Source: Eustoma russellianum (Eukaryota; Streptophyta; Magnoliopsida; Gentianales; Gentianaceae). From it: a DNA stretch of 64,000 bases. The stretch spans positions 12,463,736 through 12,527,735 of the forward strand of contig AP025040.1 in assembly GCA_036186865.1 (NCBI GenBank), read 5' to 3'. The first letter of the stretch is position 1, and every line of letters begins with the position of its first letter. This document shows positions 1 to 12,400 of the stretch, piece by piece. A model generated the notes under the pieces. That model had not been told where the DNA came from and did no database searches. It saw nothing but the letters and a program-made list of their open reading frames with translations. Made by a program: the position numbers and the translations under genes.

Positions 1-720
1 AAACTTGCAAATTGAAGAGTCTAAAAGTAGAGGAGAAGAAGAAGAAAACTGCTGAAGAATTTCTGCACTTTAGAAAATCACAAGGGGAAAAACTTCTATA
101 TTTGCAAATAGTTAAGCCTTGTATACATAGGCTTTAGGGTAGTAGAAAACAACATTTTAAACTAGTTTCAGCAGTTTTCTAACCTCTCAAGCCCGTTGAA
201 TAACGTTCACAATCGAAGGGAGATGAACCTTGGATTAAAAGTTGCATCACACAGTGAAAAGTTCTGTCTGTTGGACATCGATCGATCACATCGATCGATC
301 GATGCCACTTCGATCGATCGATGTTATCGATCGAAGTCTAACAGAGACTTCACTTTCTTTACTGTCCTACATCGATCGATCACATCGATCGATCGATGTC
401 ACTTCGATCGATCGATGTGATAGATCGAAGTTGGACAATAAACTTCAGCAAGCCTCAGATCCATGTCGATCTCTAACGTCGATCGATCGATGTACATCGA
501 TCGATCGAAGTGAGAGATCGATGTCCAACAGAGGCTCTTTCAGCTTTATCCACTTCACATTAATCTCCCGAACGATCTCATACGTGTTCTATATAAGTTT
601 GGAGCACACGAAAAGGAACTTTAACGTCCTTTTTCCAACATCCAAAACGATGAAAATGATTACCAAGTCCAACAATTTTATTTATATGCTGTAAGTTGTT
701 GATACTTTTAGTATAATAGG
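1..720 (+). other. Possible Sirevirus-like LTR fragment with TATA box
   Basis: No gene is recognised. A dense array of CpG-containing palindromes (277-515) is followed by a good TATA box (TATATAAG, 590-597). Palindrome arrays upstream of a TATA box also occur in the long LTR of the Sirevirus-type element at 53.8 kb, so this may be part of a related LTR cut by the window edge. No second LTR copy, PBS or PPT is visible, so the assignment is an inference. Confidence 0.3.
277..515. repeat. TCGATCGA palindrome array
   Basis: About ten blocks of the self-complementary TCGATCGA or ATCGATCGAT motif lie in 240 bases. They are arranged as a roughly 62-base unit present at 275 and again at 369 (offset 94), plus a third, looser group at 475-515. 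The spacers between blocks (CACA, CCACT, TGTTA) are also partly conserved. Open frames here are by-products of the repeat. Confidence 0.85.
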
Positions 721-1902
721 GAAGATAATCAAACAAAGAGGTTTTATTTAAAAGTCATATCAAATTTGACCCTAGTGTCTTATCTGAATTTCTTGAATTT
801 CAAAAAATTAAGAAAAGAGCATACACTTCTTAACAATTCAGTAGTATAAGAAGCATGTCTGAGTCAAACATCGTGAATACCAACCATTATGCCTAAAACT
901 AGGTTACTTGGTCCAAGTAATAAATTAATAAAAGGACGTTATTAGTGTACTAAGCTTTTATGTTTACGTAAGATTCGAAGAATGATTGGATCGTTTTGCG
1001 ATTTGATGTACACAGCCTTAACCTAGGAATAACCCTCTTAAATCCGTCCAACCCATACTTCCTTTGGTTGAAATACTCTAGGCTTGATGGTCGGCAAAAT
1101 AGACACATAACATTTACTAAATGAATTTATAACAACCTTCATCCACCTCAATTTAATATTACATATCTCAATAATTTTTTTTAGCTAATAAGATATGAAC
1201 AACTTTGGAATGCATCTTCTGTTTTAAACACAAACAACCTTCTCACCTGATATATTTCCTCAGATGTGTCTATTGCATTATTGATAAGTGAAAATTATTT
1301 CTAGACCACAATGAAACCATCTCAATACAACAACAACACATACCCAGTATATTCCAACAACAGCTAAAGCTATCGTTAGAGTTTGGAAAAGATGAGAAGT
1401 ATGCAATTTTCTACAAAATAAAACCACCCCAATCTAACTAGACCACAATGAAACCACCCCAATCTAACTAGAAAATTTTCTACAAAATAAAAGATTTCAA
1501 TATCATCGGTCTCAAATTATCCGTAGATACATATAGTTTGTCAATGTCAAACACGTAAAAACGACATTTGAATTTAAAATATATATTAATCAATGAAGAA
1601 AAGCTAATGAATCACTTCTTTTTTTTTAAAAAAAAAAATCTATGATAAAATATTGAAATATGAACTTATGAAGAGGTCTTTGAAACAAACAAACATAAAA
1701 ATAAAAATAAAAAAAGACAATAATTGGACGGGAGTAATAAAGAACACGACAGTGTGGAAAAAAAAGAAGGTAGGGTGTTATGATACATGTATGGTGTGGT
1801 GGAAAATGAACCCAACGTGGCCGGACAACTTCAGGCTTTAATGACTCCCTTCCGGTGGTCCATGTCAATACCAAATAATATCCTATACAATCTTAGAGGG
1901 TC
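721..1902. other. Gene-free AT-rich DNA with a SINE fragment
   Basis: No coding sequence is recognised. A degraded reverse-strand fragment of the Au-like SINE lies at about 970-1090 (the part around the motif GATCGTTTTGCGATTTGATG). Around 1310-1370 is the short CAACAACA/ACCCAGTATAT sequence that accompanies several SINE copies in this window. A short direct repeat (CCACCCCAATCTAACTAG) occurs near 1424 and 1456. Confidence 0.5.
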
Positions 1903-2082
1903 TTGAAATAACTGATAAAATTGTTACTTTGTGACTTTAAGGTCATGAGTTCGAGCCGCGGAAACAGCCTCTTGTACCAAAGTATAAGGTAAGACTATGT
2001 AAATCAGATCGCAAAACGATCCGGCACTTTCCCGAATCTTGCGCAAACGCAGGAGTCTGATGTACCGAGAACACCCTTATTC
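1903..2082 (+). mobile_element. Au-like tRNA-derived SINE
   Basis: The copy has a Pol III B-box-like GAGTTCGAGCC near 1948 and an A-box-like stretch before it. The downstream conserved block carries GATCGCAAAACGATCCGG. At least five other copies occur in this window (about 18145, 26270, 30030, 33885 and 45690). The sequence resembles the Au SINE family of angiosperms. Ends are approximate. Confidence 0.65.
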
Positions 2083-2272
2083 TATAATACAACAACAACA
2101 AAAAAAAATCATACATAGTATATCCCAACGACAGCAAATAAAAATGTAAGAAGGTACAACTTTTCCGATACATGGTATAGATGACCAAATAAGATCGCGG
2201 TCTATGTTAGACGTGTTGTCCGAATGTGTAACTATAAAACCAATAACTTCGTTAAAAACATACATCAGAAGG

Positions 2273-2402
2273 TGTTGAGAATTCCACATTGGCTAATTTA
2301 AGAAAAAATGCACGGCTTATATGAGGATGAGGTACCACCATCCATTGCCTTAAGATTTTGAGTGGATATATGTCTCACCTCATGTAAGCTCAAATTTGAA
2401 TA
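2273..2402 (+). mobile_element. TRIM solo LTR
   Basis: This 130-base sequence starts TGTTGAGAAT and is the reverse complement, with scattered differences, of the LTR of the complete TRIM at 34630-35063. No internal region or second LTR adjoins it. It is flanked by GAAGG on the left and GAAGA on the right, a near-perfect 5-base target duplication. This is what recombination between two TRIM LTRs leaves behind. Confidence 0.65.
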
Positions 2403-2529
2403 GAAGATCCACTTTTGTATGGATTTTTTTTTTTTAACAAAAGCTTTTAATTTTACATTTAAAAATAAAACTCCAGTATCTGGTCTTAAAAATGAAGTGC
2501 TCTTCTGAAAGGACTAGTTTACCTGCGGA

Positions 2530-2750
2530 CTTCACGAGGGGGTGGGGGAGTGGGATCTGGATCTCCTGACCCTCCTTTAAAGGGGTATTGAATGACCCCT
2601 TGACACGTGACACATATGGGGATAGTGAGACTGGGTGAAGGTCACTCGCACCTAGCCTCACCACCCCTCCTGTGTGCCACGTGGCGGGCGGTCTCAAGGG
2701 GGGTGAGAGGGAGGGGGGTTAGAGGATCTCGTTCCGGGGGAGTGGGGTCA
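2530..2750. mobile_element. Foldback MITE with G-box motifs (degraded copy)
   Basis: The two halves are imperfect inverted repeats centred near 2640. Arms carry GACACGTGACAC-like and GCCACGTGGC sequences, and the centre has the CACCTAGCCTCACCACC motif shared with copies at 7.4, 17.75, 29.6 and 32.55 kb. This is the most diverged of the full copies. No ORF is present, so it would be a non-autonomous DNA element. Confidence 0.55.
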
Positions 2751-3812
2751 CCGAAATTAATATGCATGACAATTCATTTTTTTTCATGAGGTACACAAAG
2801 TTAAGTCCCAACATAAATTCGCATTTCCACCCTACAGTTTCGTAAAAAAATGTATATCATATGTTTAACAATTTTCTAAGTAGGAGGAATACGACATTGT
2901 ACGCATAAGAAATCCAAGTTCGAAACCGTTACAACATAAGGTAGACCCAACAATATAATATTAACCTTTCAAAACATAAACTTACAATATTGAATATAAT
3001 CTATTATCCAGATATGCGATGTATTTTTCGGACCAATTCACCCATCTTCTGTGTCAATGTTAGTGTGCTTGTGCTCGTTCTAGCGAGCGGAATATTTAGA
3101 GTTCGTTGGAACTAAAGAGAAGAAAGCTACTAAAAAGTATCTTTATGCCTATGATTTACGGCAAGACATTGTTGAAAACGTCGCGAAATATCAAAGCACA
3201 TTTTGCTGGCAACCTCACTTGTAAGGAGAGCTTTGAAGATCCCAAAGTACATTTTTCATTCTTATCAGATACTAGCGATAGCTTTTACTGTCGTTGGGAT
3301 ATACTGGATATGTGTTGTGTAATTATATAAATAGGTAGTTATCTCACATAACCATTTGACTTGAATTGAAACTTTCAATTAATTGATTACGGACTTTTTC
3401 TCTGCACTAATATTGAAACATTGGTATGTAAGGTCGGTTAGCTTTTATGTTGAACTATTACATTCAAACTTACTTCATCTTCGGTTCGGTCGCATAATTT
3501 CTTGATTCACATGTCGTATTTTCGATTAAAACAAGACCAGAATCTTGCACGTCTAGAAAAAAATCAAGAAAGCATAATACGTGTAGAAATGTAAGTCACA
3601 TATATCCTAAGTGATTTTTTTATCCGCATTCAATATATTGCATTCCCACCAACACTGCATTAACGTACTCATAATTAAAGCTTCACAAGAGACATAATTA
3701 ACTGTACTAAGGTATCGTTAAAATTTCTCATCTATGTATTTGATTTTCTACCATTCTTGTTATTTATTTAGTTTATTTAGCTTTTGCTTTTAAAGTTCCT
3801 TTATAGATCATC
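2751..3812. other. Gene-free AT-rich DNA
   Basis: I see no credible coding sequence, RNA gene or structured repeat in this kilobase. Short open frames such as the one near 3106-3330 match no family I recognise and have no splice-site context. Confidence 0.5.
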
Positions 3813-4255
3813 AATGGTTAAACTTGGATTTACATTGAGTTGATGCACATATCCACTCAAAACTTTAAGGCAATGAGTGGTTGTAACTAATTTTTTATAC
3901 AACCTACATATTTTTCTCAAAGTGAACGATGTGAGACTATATTCTCAATACCTGCACTCACGTGCCAACGTGACATATGTGCCTTAGAACATGCCTGCAA
4001 GCACAAACCACAAGCCAGACATGAACATCTGGACTTGAGTGAAGGGAGAAAATAAATGGCCAACCATGAACTAGATAAAGTGTGAGTCTACATTTTTAAA
4101 ACCCGCTCCGATACCATGTAGAAACTTGGGTTTACATGATGTGAGGCTCATATTCACTCAAAAGCTTAAGACAATGGATAATGGTAACTCATGCTCATAT
4201 AACTTGTGTTTTTTTTTAAAGTGGACGACGTAGGCCTATATTCTCGATATCACTC
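3813..4255 (-). mobile_element. Old TRIM retrotransposon
   Basis: Two diverged LTRs (about 3813-3945 and 4117-4250) flank a short internal region. The organisation is the same as in the TRIM at 34630-35063. Just before the second LTR is GCTCCGATACCA, the reverse complement of a decayed Met-tRNA primer binding site, so the element lies on the minus strand. The internal region shares CACAAGCCAGACATGAACAT with the younger copy. LTR divergence is much higher here, indicating an old insertion. No target duplication could be identified. Confidence 0.6.
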
Positions 4256-4534
4256 AAATATCATATTGAGAAAATGGGAAACTGGTTTTGGAAACATACG
4301 TGATTCACATCCGAATCGAATCTCACCCCCCATTGACTTTCTTCCTACTCCACACTCAGTAATTCTGGAAAAATCCAACACAACATTGATTTCCACTAAA
4401 GATACTTGTATGGTGATGAATAATAGTCATGATTCTTTTAACTATACAATATTTAGTAAAAAAAATTTAACTTACTCTCTTGTACTTTACATCATACGAA
4501 AAAAATAACACATCACAAGATAATAATCATATAT

Positions 4535-5765
4535 GTACAAAGCTCAATGAGCTTATGATGAGCCAAAATCTGACCTGCTCAGAAAAGGTCAAAATTGTCA
4601 GTTAGTCAACAAACAGTCTACGACAAATCTAGGTTTGGGATGATCAATTCCTGTAGCTCGGCCAGAAAGCTTCAGTCTCAATCACCACTACCTATAGCTA
4701 AAGCAAGTCTATTAAAATGACTAAGGCGGATTCAATTATAACCTTTGGTCAGCTCAGCCGCATGCCTGAGTCAGGTCGGCGCTAGCTCAACATGACTGAG
4801 AATGGTTAGAAGTACAGACTAAGGACAATTCGACATATTATATCTTGGCTCGGCAATGCTTTAGTCAAAGCAGACTATTACAGTCAACATCGGCAAATAA
4901 AGGAATCAACTGTGCACTTTTAAAGGAAATATATTCAGCTCGGCCTCGTATTAACTTCGGCCTTGGCTTTATATTAGCACCGAGTTCTAGTCTCGGCCTT
5001 GCTCTCATAAACACTTACTCAGAATATCTCGGATAAGATCAGAAGAAGATATTATCAACTGGCATCTGGGACCCACCAAGGCAGTTCTGCAAAATACTTT
5101 CTAGCTGTTAAGCATCGACTGGATTAGTACAAGGTCATCATAGCAGGTCGACCTACGTATTATAGAGTCAGCCACTGACACAGCTGCAGTCACAGGCACT
5201 TGTCCCATCAGACTGAGGATCTGCAGCAGACAAGACCGCCATCTCAGACACATCACAATCCCATCATTGGGCAGAGGGACAGACCTCATCAAATGTCTAT
5301 AAAAAGCCTCTTTCCAGACGAAAGAAAGGGAGGCCAACTTCAGCCAACTTAACTCTATCTTCCTAACTCTCAGAGAGAATTACCATTACACATTTCGGCT
5401 GACCTCAAACAGCCTTATTCTCAGAGAGATCTAGAACCAGGTTTATTTTAAACCTTTATTCTAACATAAATTGCCTACTAAAAACACTCATAATTGACTT
5501 AAGTGTCGGAGGGTTTTTCCGGGGCAGCGTCCTGGGACCTCTAACGTTCTCTTCCTTCTTAGGTTCCATTGACGGATTTAGACGGGAGATAAACGACATA
5601 CAGCAAGGATCATCTCTGATCCACCCGGTGAGCATTTCTGGACTCGTCACCTTATATATAGTGACCGTATATATAACACTCAGTGACCTTATGTTTAGGA
5701 AATGCATTACAGTCAGTAAAATAAGTTATAAATTACACAATAACTGTATAGTTTGTGTTGTACAG
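4535..5765 (+). repeat. Probable LTR fragment or solo LTR, family uncertain
   Basis: The stretch is rich in AGCTCGGCC-type short motifs, has a TATA box (CTATAAAAAG, about 5297), and is followed by GTCGGAGGGTTTTTCCGGGG near 5506, a motif style common at the 3' side of plant Gypsy LTRs. TGTACAAAG near 4535 and TTGTACA near 5755 could be the ends, but no matching target duplication was found. There is no coding content. Confidence 0.35.
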
Positions 5766-5924
5766 TCAATTCGACTTTGTTTACTCAATAAAATGACCCT
5801 TGCATGAAAAAAAAACAAAGTTTCAAGGTTTGTAAACGTTTTTGACATATAAAACATCAGTTATCAATCTTGTCAAATGCCGTAGACATGTCTTGTCTTC
5901 ATAATGGGGTTGAGTTTACAGTTA

Positions 5925-6225
5925 GTCATCAACATCTGATAAGACTACGAGGGTACAACATTGATATTCTTTGATGAGGGAGTGGGTTCTCCCCCACCTG
6001 TACCAGAGGCCCCTTAGCCAGATGAGATGTAAATAGAGGGATGTGCTCCACCGGTAGCCCTGCAAAGGGAGAGGACACACGAGACTCAGCCAGCCCAGAG
6101 GCAACCCTTGTAATATTTCAACAAGGATTGTCTCCACACGGACTCGAACTCAGGACGTCGGGGTTCTAGCCCCAATCACATTTGCCACTTACCACTGGAC
6201 TATGCCCCTAGGGGCACAACATTGA
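5925..6225 (-). mobile_element. tRNA-headed SINE, reverse strand
   Basis: Read on the minus strand from about 6225, the sequence begins with a tRNA-like head. It has an A-box (TAGTCCAGTGGTA) and a B-box (GAGTTCGAGTCC, about 6144-6155), then a non-tRNA body reaching about 5930. The head lacks a full cloverleaf and is embedded in a longer repeat-like body, so I call it a SINE and not a tRNA gene. It differs from the other SINE families here. Confidence 0.5.
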
Positions 6226-6429
6226 TATTCTGCCGCCACACAAAAACGGAAAATTTTAAGTGGGAGAATAGTTGGAGCAGTTTTACGGTATAACTCAGCT
6301 GGTATTCGAAATAAGACATTACACTAGAATGACAAGGCTTTGAATCTACAGCTGCGTAGGTCAATATTAACTTATGTTATAGTATCTGGCCTAATTGAAA
6401 TAAAGAGTTGCTAGTGCAATTTACAGTTG

Positions 6430-7015
6430 ACACTTCATGTGAGGTTTGTCGGAAAACCCTCCGAAGAATAAGTCAGTTACTAATTTACCATATTTTATGA
6501 TCAAAAAATAGATAAATTCATCTCACTTTATGTGTTGTGACTGAGATTTTTCTCAACGGGTTGAACGTGGTCCTTCGTAAGACGTTTTTATGCCTGCTAA
6601 TGTAAGGTGAGGAGCTATGTGAGAGTGCCATGTGTCATGTCCCGCTGGTAAGCTACTCCTGCATGTTTGTCAGGTGGCGCAACGTGTCGCGTTGCATGAC
6701 TATATTGCCTGCTGGCATATGTCTGTTTTAACAGTTGTTTGGTTGGTCGAACCGAGCAGAAACGGCTCATAACCTAGAAGTGTAGCTAGACAACAAAATC
6801 AAGATGGTGGAATCAAGGCCGACCTGCAGAGACTGGATAAAGTGATATATGACCGAGCTGACCATCTTTGACTCTATCCAAGTGAGTCGTACTGATGGTG
6901 GCCCAAAGCTTGATTGTTGAATGTGAGTAGCGGAGGTGTCTTTAAGAGATTATGCACCTTTCTTAAGTCAAATGACATTGAATGTGACGGGCTAAGGTGG
7001 CTACACTTGTTATTT
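6430..7015. repeat. Dispersed repeat, related to 45.6-46.4 kb
   Basis: This stretch aligns loosely in the same orientation with about 45620-46440. Both have an AAAACCCTCC block, then a TTGAAC.TG block, a GCGCAACGTGTCGCGTTGCATG-like stretch (GGCGCCAAGTGTGGAGTTGCATG in the other copy), and a common end near GGCTACACTTGT/GGTTACACTTGT. No ORF is present. It is probably an LTR or other non-coding part of a retrotransposon family. Confidence 0.4.
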
Positions 7016-7424
7016 TAAATGATAGTTTATACCATAGGTTATTAGCAGAAATTTTATTGTGGTAATTAATCAACTAGTGGCCTAATAAAATGATAACAAA
7101 AAAAACTTTATCTATATGCAAACAAGGAGGTAATTGGCAAAACAAGAGACTCATAAATATTCTACACATTTCATTGATCATTGACCAACTAATCATACTT
7201 GATCAATGACCATCGTAAAATTTACGAGGTTATTAGATCTTCAAACGTGTTGATATATATTTTCAACGAATGATGTATTACTCGCATCGCGTTAAATATT
7301 TACAAATATATTATTCAAGTATAGAACTTTTTAGAATAAAAACTGATCTTAAACCCCTTCTCTCTCTGCCCCCCGGCTTTCCGCCCTTCTCTCTGGTTCT
7401 GTGGTTCATATGGTGTGACTCAGG

Positions 7425-7628
7425 AGTTATGACATAGCCACCTCAATTTCCTCACCCATTTTTCCTCACCTCACGCGTCACCGCACGACACGTGGCAGCA
7501 ACGGAGGGTGGTGAGGCTAGATGAGGGTCACCCGCATCTAGTCTCACCACCCCACCCTACTGCCACGTGTCGCATGGTCATGAGTGGGATGAAGGGATTG
7601 AGGGTGGGGAGATCTCATCCCAATTTCT
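7425..7628. mobile_element. Foldback MITE with G-box motifs
   Basis: A roughly 200-base palindrome. The left arm has CGACACGTGGCAGCA and GGTGGTGAGGCTAGATG, and the right arm has CATCTAGTCTCACCACC and CTGCCACGTGTCG. Together they form a long hairpin with a loop of only a few bases around TCACC. Each arm contains the G-box/ABRE core CACGTG. No transposase is present. It belongs to the same family as the copies at 17.75, 29.6 and 32.55 kb. Confidence 0.7.
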
Positions 7629-7639
7629 TAGTATGCAAC

Positions 7640-8392
7640 TCTGTGCTCCCTGGTTTGTACTGTAGCAAAAAGATTAAGAATATCCACGTAAAAGAAAAGG
7701 GGTAATGGAAAAGATTAAAATACCTCGATTAATCTGATATAAACATTTGATGGAAAATAAATAAACAAGAATAGGGGAGAAACAATAAGTACACTATTAG
7801 AATTATAATATAACTTGTAATTTGTGTCAAAGGGAATTCACCTAAAATGATAGTTGCAATAAACTTGGGGGAGTACGATATATCTAACTTATACAGCAAA
7901 AATGTGTGATGTCAGCTACTTGTCAATCATCATATTGTTATTAAATATTAATAAATAAGATTAAGCCATATTATATAATTGTCAACCTCGGGTGATCCAA
8001 GCCATTTGGCTCCAGCTTTTTTAATTGCGTTGACAAAATTAGCCAAAAATCAAAAGTCAACCCATATATATCCACCTGATTAAAAATCTATAGTCGTTTC
8101 AAAAAAAAAAAAATCTGTGGTGACTAAAGCCACACCCCAATGTCCCTCTCTTCATGTTTCTGTACAATATTATAAGTTGTAATATATGTGTATACTGAAG
8201 GAGAAACCTAAACCCCTACACCACCCTTAAAATTTTATTTTAAAAAAAAAAACCTACATTCTTAATTAGTTCATTCACACATGACTCAACATTGGATTCA
8301 TAACCATGGGCTCTGCTCTTAAAGGCTTGGACTTGTCTCTACTCTACCTAACTTCACTCCACCACCTGCCCAAACAAGTAAAAAAGTTTCAT
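7640..8392. other. Gene-free AT-rich DNA
   Basis: No gene, RNA or repeat structure is recognised. A poly-A run lies near 8100 and another near 8245. Confidence 0.5.
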
Positions 8393-8640
8393 CCCTAAGA
8401 CATAGTTCAATTGGTACTGGGTTGAAATTTGATCTTAGAGGTCAAGAGTTCGATTCCAGAGACATGCACTGTGGATGTTCCTGTGATGCTAGGCCGAAGG
8501 CCTGGTTTGCAGAGAGACACCTAGTGTGAGTCACTGCGTAAGATCTCACCCAATCTAAGAGGCCACTGAGCTCCTAATTTGCATCCTCCACACATGCTCC
8601 TTGAGACTGAAACGGTAGAGATTCCGGAATAAAGAATTTC
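8393..8640 (+). mobile_element. tRNA-derived SINE, family 2
   Basis: The head has an A-box-like AGTTCAATTGGTA and a B-box-like GAGTTCGATTCC (about 8446). The body contains GATGCTAGGCCGAAGGCCTGG and TCTAAGAGGCCACTGAGCTCC. Related copies lie at about 28436, 30450 (interrupted) and 53461, with a head-only piece at 32752. This is one of the most complete copies. Confidence 0.65.
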
Positions 8641-8649
8641 ACCATTTGC

Positions 8650-9453
8650 TCCAAGTAAAAAAGTTTCCAAACTCGCGTGCACACAACACAATAAGAAAAT
8701 ATCATGATACTATAGTAGCGGTTTAGTTGGCAACCAGCAGTATACGTATGCGAATCCTGTCAATGACTTAAATTTAAATCTTTATTAAATTCACTTAGTA
8801 CGACAACCTCTAATAGATTGTTAAATGAAACACATCTCTCAATTTACACTGTTCACATAACCTTACACTTAGATAAGAACACTCAACGCTATCTGCCGAC
8901 ACATACAAAAAAAACCACGCAATTATGTAAAAACACTCAAAGCTAAGCTATCTGGCGACACATTCAAATTTGCATCCACTACAACTGGAATTTACGGCAA
9001 CTACTTTCAAGTTTCGACAGAGATCACATGCAGGATTTAATAAGAGATACGTGGATCGTAAAGGTATTTTCAAGTACAACAGAGAGTCAGTCTTTGGTGA
9101 AAAAAATTAAACCATGCTTTCTACCATGTGACATAATAATGCAGCAGATGATAGAGTCAAATCCCAAAATTCTTCAAGACCCACGTATAAAATTCGAAGA
9201 ACTATACACTTGAGTATCACAAACGCTTAGTTAACCCTTTTGAAGATCTATTCAGTTTATGTTTCCAAAAATAATTAGCTGGCTGCTTGTGTTACAAAAA
9301 TAGAGAATCTTTTGTGATGAATCTATCATTCCAGTAGACTACAAGTTACAAGCCCAATTAACAAGGAACAAAATTTGTATTAAATATTTGAGAAATATTG
9401 CTCAGATTGACATCAGTTATATATGAGGAGGATTTCAGCAAGGCCCAAACTAA
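8650..9453. other. Region 3' of the helicase gene
   Basis: This covers the 3' untranslated region and flank of the minus-strand helicase. No coding sequence is recognised. The short open frame at about 9028-9213 has no similarity I know and no splice context. Confidence 0.45.
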
Positions 9454-12400
9454 TTAAACATGCTCCTTCCTTTTCCGTTTTGAACCACCATACATGTCTG
9501 ATGCCTTCATCTTATTCCCATCTTTTTTAGATCTTTTGGATCCCTGGCAGTAGAATAATTCCAATGAATTTGTAGCAAATAAGCTAATGCACTCTTAGAG
9601 AAGCAACCAATCAACCCCAAAACTTGAACATATATTCAGAGGTGTCCATAAAAAAAAAGACCATCAAATTGATTCTTTTACCGTACGGGTGAGTGCCAAC
9701 GCTAGTAAAGCAAAAGTTAGGTCACCGTACCTCGGCAGAAAACGTCTTGAGGGGGTCTCTATTTTTTCTCTTGTTACCCTTGAATCCTTTGCCACGACTG
9801 GGGTTGTTATTCCCCATTGCAGTTCGTGCGAGCTTTAGTATCTTGCTGGCTTCCTGCGTTGTAGGGTCCAACAGGTATTCCGGCACATTGCGTAAATGGT
9901 TAGAGCGCTTTTTGCTCAGAACCTTATCGTGCTTCAAAAGATCTGCCCAGAAAATACAACACTCTTAAGTCTTGATCTGCCCAGAAAATGAAAAAGAAAA
10001 TTATCTACTTTCTAAGAGAAAATATACTTTCAACCTGAAATACATACCTAAATCCTTTGGATTACTTTGGAAATGAGCCTTCAACCTGAAAAAAATAGAA
10101 CATGTTAGAGCATAGGGAAAATAATAACAAACACTCCATCTATGTCCCGACAAGGAGGGTTGGCAGCAAACCTTTGCCCATTGTGCCGTTTTAGCTCACA
10201 TTGTCCTCTTCCCTATTAGATTTTCTGACACTTAAATTACCACAAAAAAAGGGACGAAAATAGTTGAGGGAATGGATTTTTCTACCCAGATATATAAATA
10301 TTTCCTCCATTTCAGAGAACAAAATAATCCTTTGAAAAAGGTGCCTAAGCATATCTAGGCATGGAAATATTCTCTCCTCACTAATAAACACAGCTTCAAA
10401 TCCAAATATGGAATTCACTTTCACATGGAAGAAAATTAAGTTCCTCCTGAAAATAGTGAAACAAAACGAGAGATATGAAAAGTAGACCTCATCAAGCTTT
10501 CATATCCACATCAGTTTGTCAAACATAAAATGAAAATTTATTTTGTTTCACCAGAATAAAATTAGATGAAAAGTCAAGAAAGTTGAAACAACATAAGAAA
10601 TTATTCTGAAGTTTCCAACGCTCGAGATGGGAAAAATTGATGGAACTGAAGTGCAGTTCCCACGATATATCGACAGAATAGCGCGTCATAATATGGGCAA
10701 AGTGGGGAGAAATTAATAATCCTTACATGAAAAGTCAAGAAAGTTGAAACAACAAAGAAATTATTCTGAAGTTTCCAACACTTAAGACGGAAAAATTGAT
10801 GAAACTGAAGTGCAGTTCCCACGATATATCAACAGAATAGTGCATCATAATATGGGCAAAGTGGGGGAAGATTACTAATCCTTACTTTTCTGAATTGAGA
10901 ATTTCATTGCGAAGATCCTGGGCCCGTACTTCCCTAACAGCTATTTTCGTAACACTCCTGGCGACATCCTGAGAAGATAACCATATAAATGGTTGCCCTT
11001 TTAATACGTCCATCAAAATCAGAAATGTACTCGTGCATGCAAAGAGAGAACTATCATTGCGGTATTACCATGTCCACATCGAAATTATATTTCTTATCTT
11101 AGTGAAATTAAAACACATTCAGAGAAAATTTAGATGCACATCAGCATTTCTCAACAAGAAGATCAAAGAAAACTATCAACTAGAATTGCTACAATTAAAA
11201 TTTTAAAGTATGCTGGAAACCTACTGGTGTCCATCAGACCTGTGCATGGTCTTGGCCTAAAGTTTATCTTGGTACATGCAATATATGGTTGTTTGGATCT
11301 TCAATGGAAAATGGAGGAATTGCTTCATATTCCACAGTATTTGCGTCACCCTACCTTCATTACCTATAATATCTACTAAAGAAAGACTTACAAACAGAAT
11401 ATGGAGCAAAGAGTATGATGGCTTAACTAAGCATGATGGCTTAAAACAGGATAGGCAACACTTCATCCACTCACCCACCATAGGAGGTGTACGCAGTTTT
11501 ACCAACTTGACCTACCAAGGTCCCAAAAAGGACATGTTCAACCAAAAAAGAACACATAATACCGTGGCGTTCACAACAAATAGTTAGAGCACCTTCTCTT
11601 AATTAAGTAGGTAAGCAGCTTAACTAACGAGAACCTCGATCATTAGAAAAAAAAACTAACAATAACCTATGGGTCAGCGTGGATTGTCTTCAGATAAAGA
11701 TAGGAGAAAATCCCACTTGGATAGTTGGTTTTCAGAAGGGTTTTTTTTTTTTATGGACTAGCAAAGATAACGATATGCCTGCATGCAAAACACATGCTAA
11801 GATAACCGAGTCTTTGCAAGTCTTGATATTGGCGATTGAGTGTCATGATAGCGTCCACTCCGCACTCAAAGACCAACTTTTGACTAATAACCACTAATTT
11901 TCTTTTTTTTTTGTTATCTTAGTCATCGACTAGTTCATATACCAGTATTCACATGCAGACAAACTATTTGTTCACAAGAAAAAGGCTGTTTTCATATTCC
12001 CCCTCTCAACCCTGAGCTTGGCTTTTCAAAAAGGGAGTCATATACAGACAAATCATAGATACAAGTAATTTAACAAATTACCTCAGCTCTGTATCTCAAA
12101 GCTTCCACTGCATTCTTACTGAGCAACGGGAATGGAGCAATAAAATTGGACTCATCACTATCATTTTCTCCCAAGATGGATCTTATGTCTCCAAGGACTT
12201 TCATCTCATCTGGAGAGATCTGTTTGAAATTGATTAATATGACAAATTAGGTAAACCAGAAAACTTTTCGTATGAACGCATTAATAACTGTAACTAATCT
12301 GTCAAGCACACATTTCCTAACATGATTGTTGATGCACAGAGTGGAACTTAAGATCTGAACATAGCAATTTTCAGGCACTCACAAGAGACACAGCGGCACC

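Noticed and set aside
6120..6225. tRNA gene on the minus strand
   Set aside because: A- and B-box sequences are present but a full cloverleaf is not evident and the sequence continues into a longer repeat body. A SINE head is more likely.
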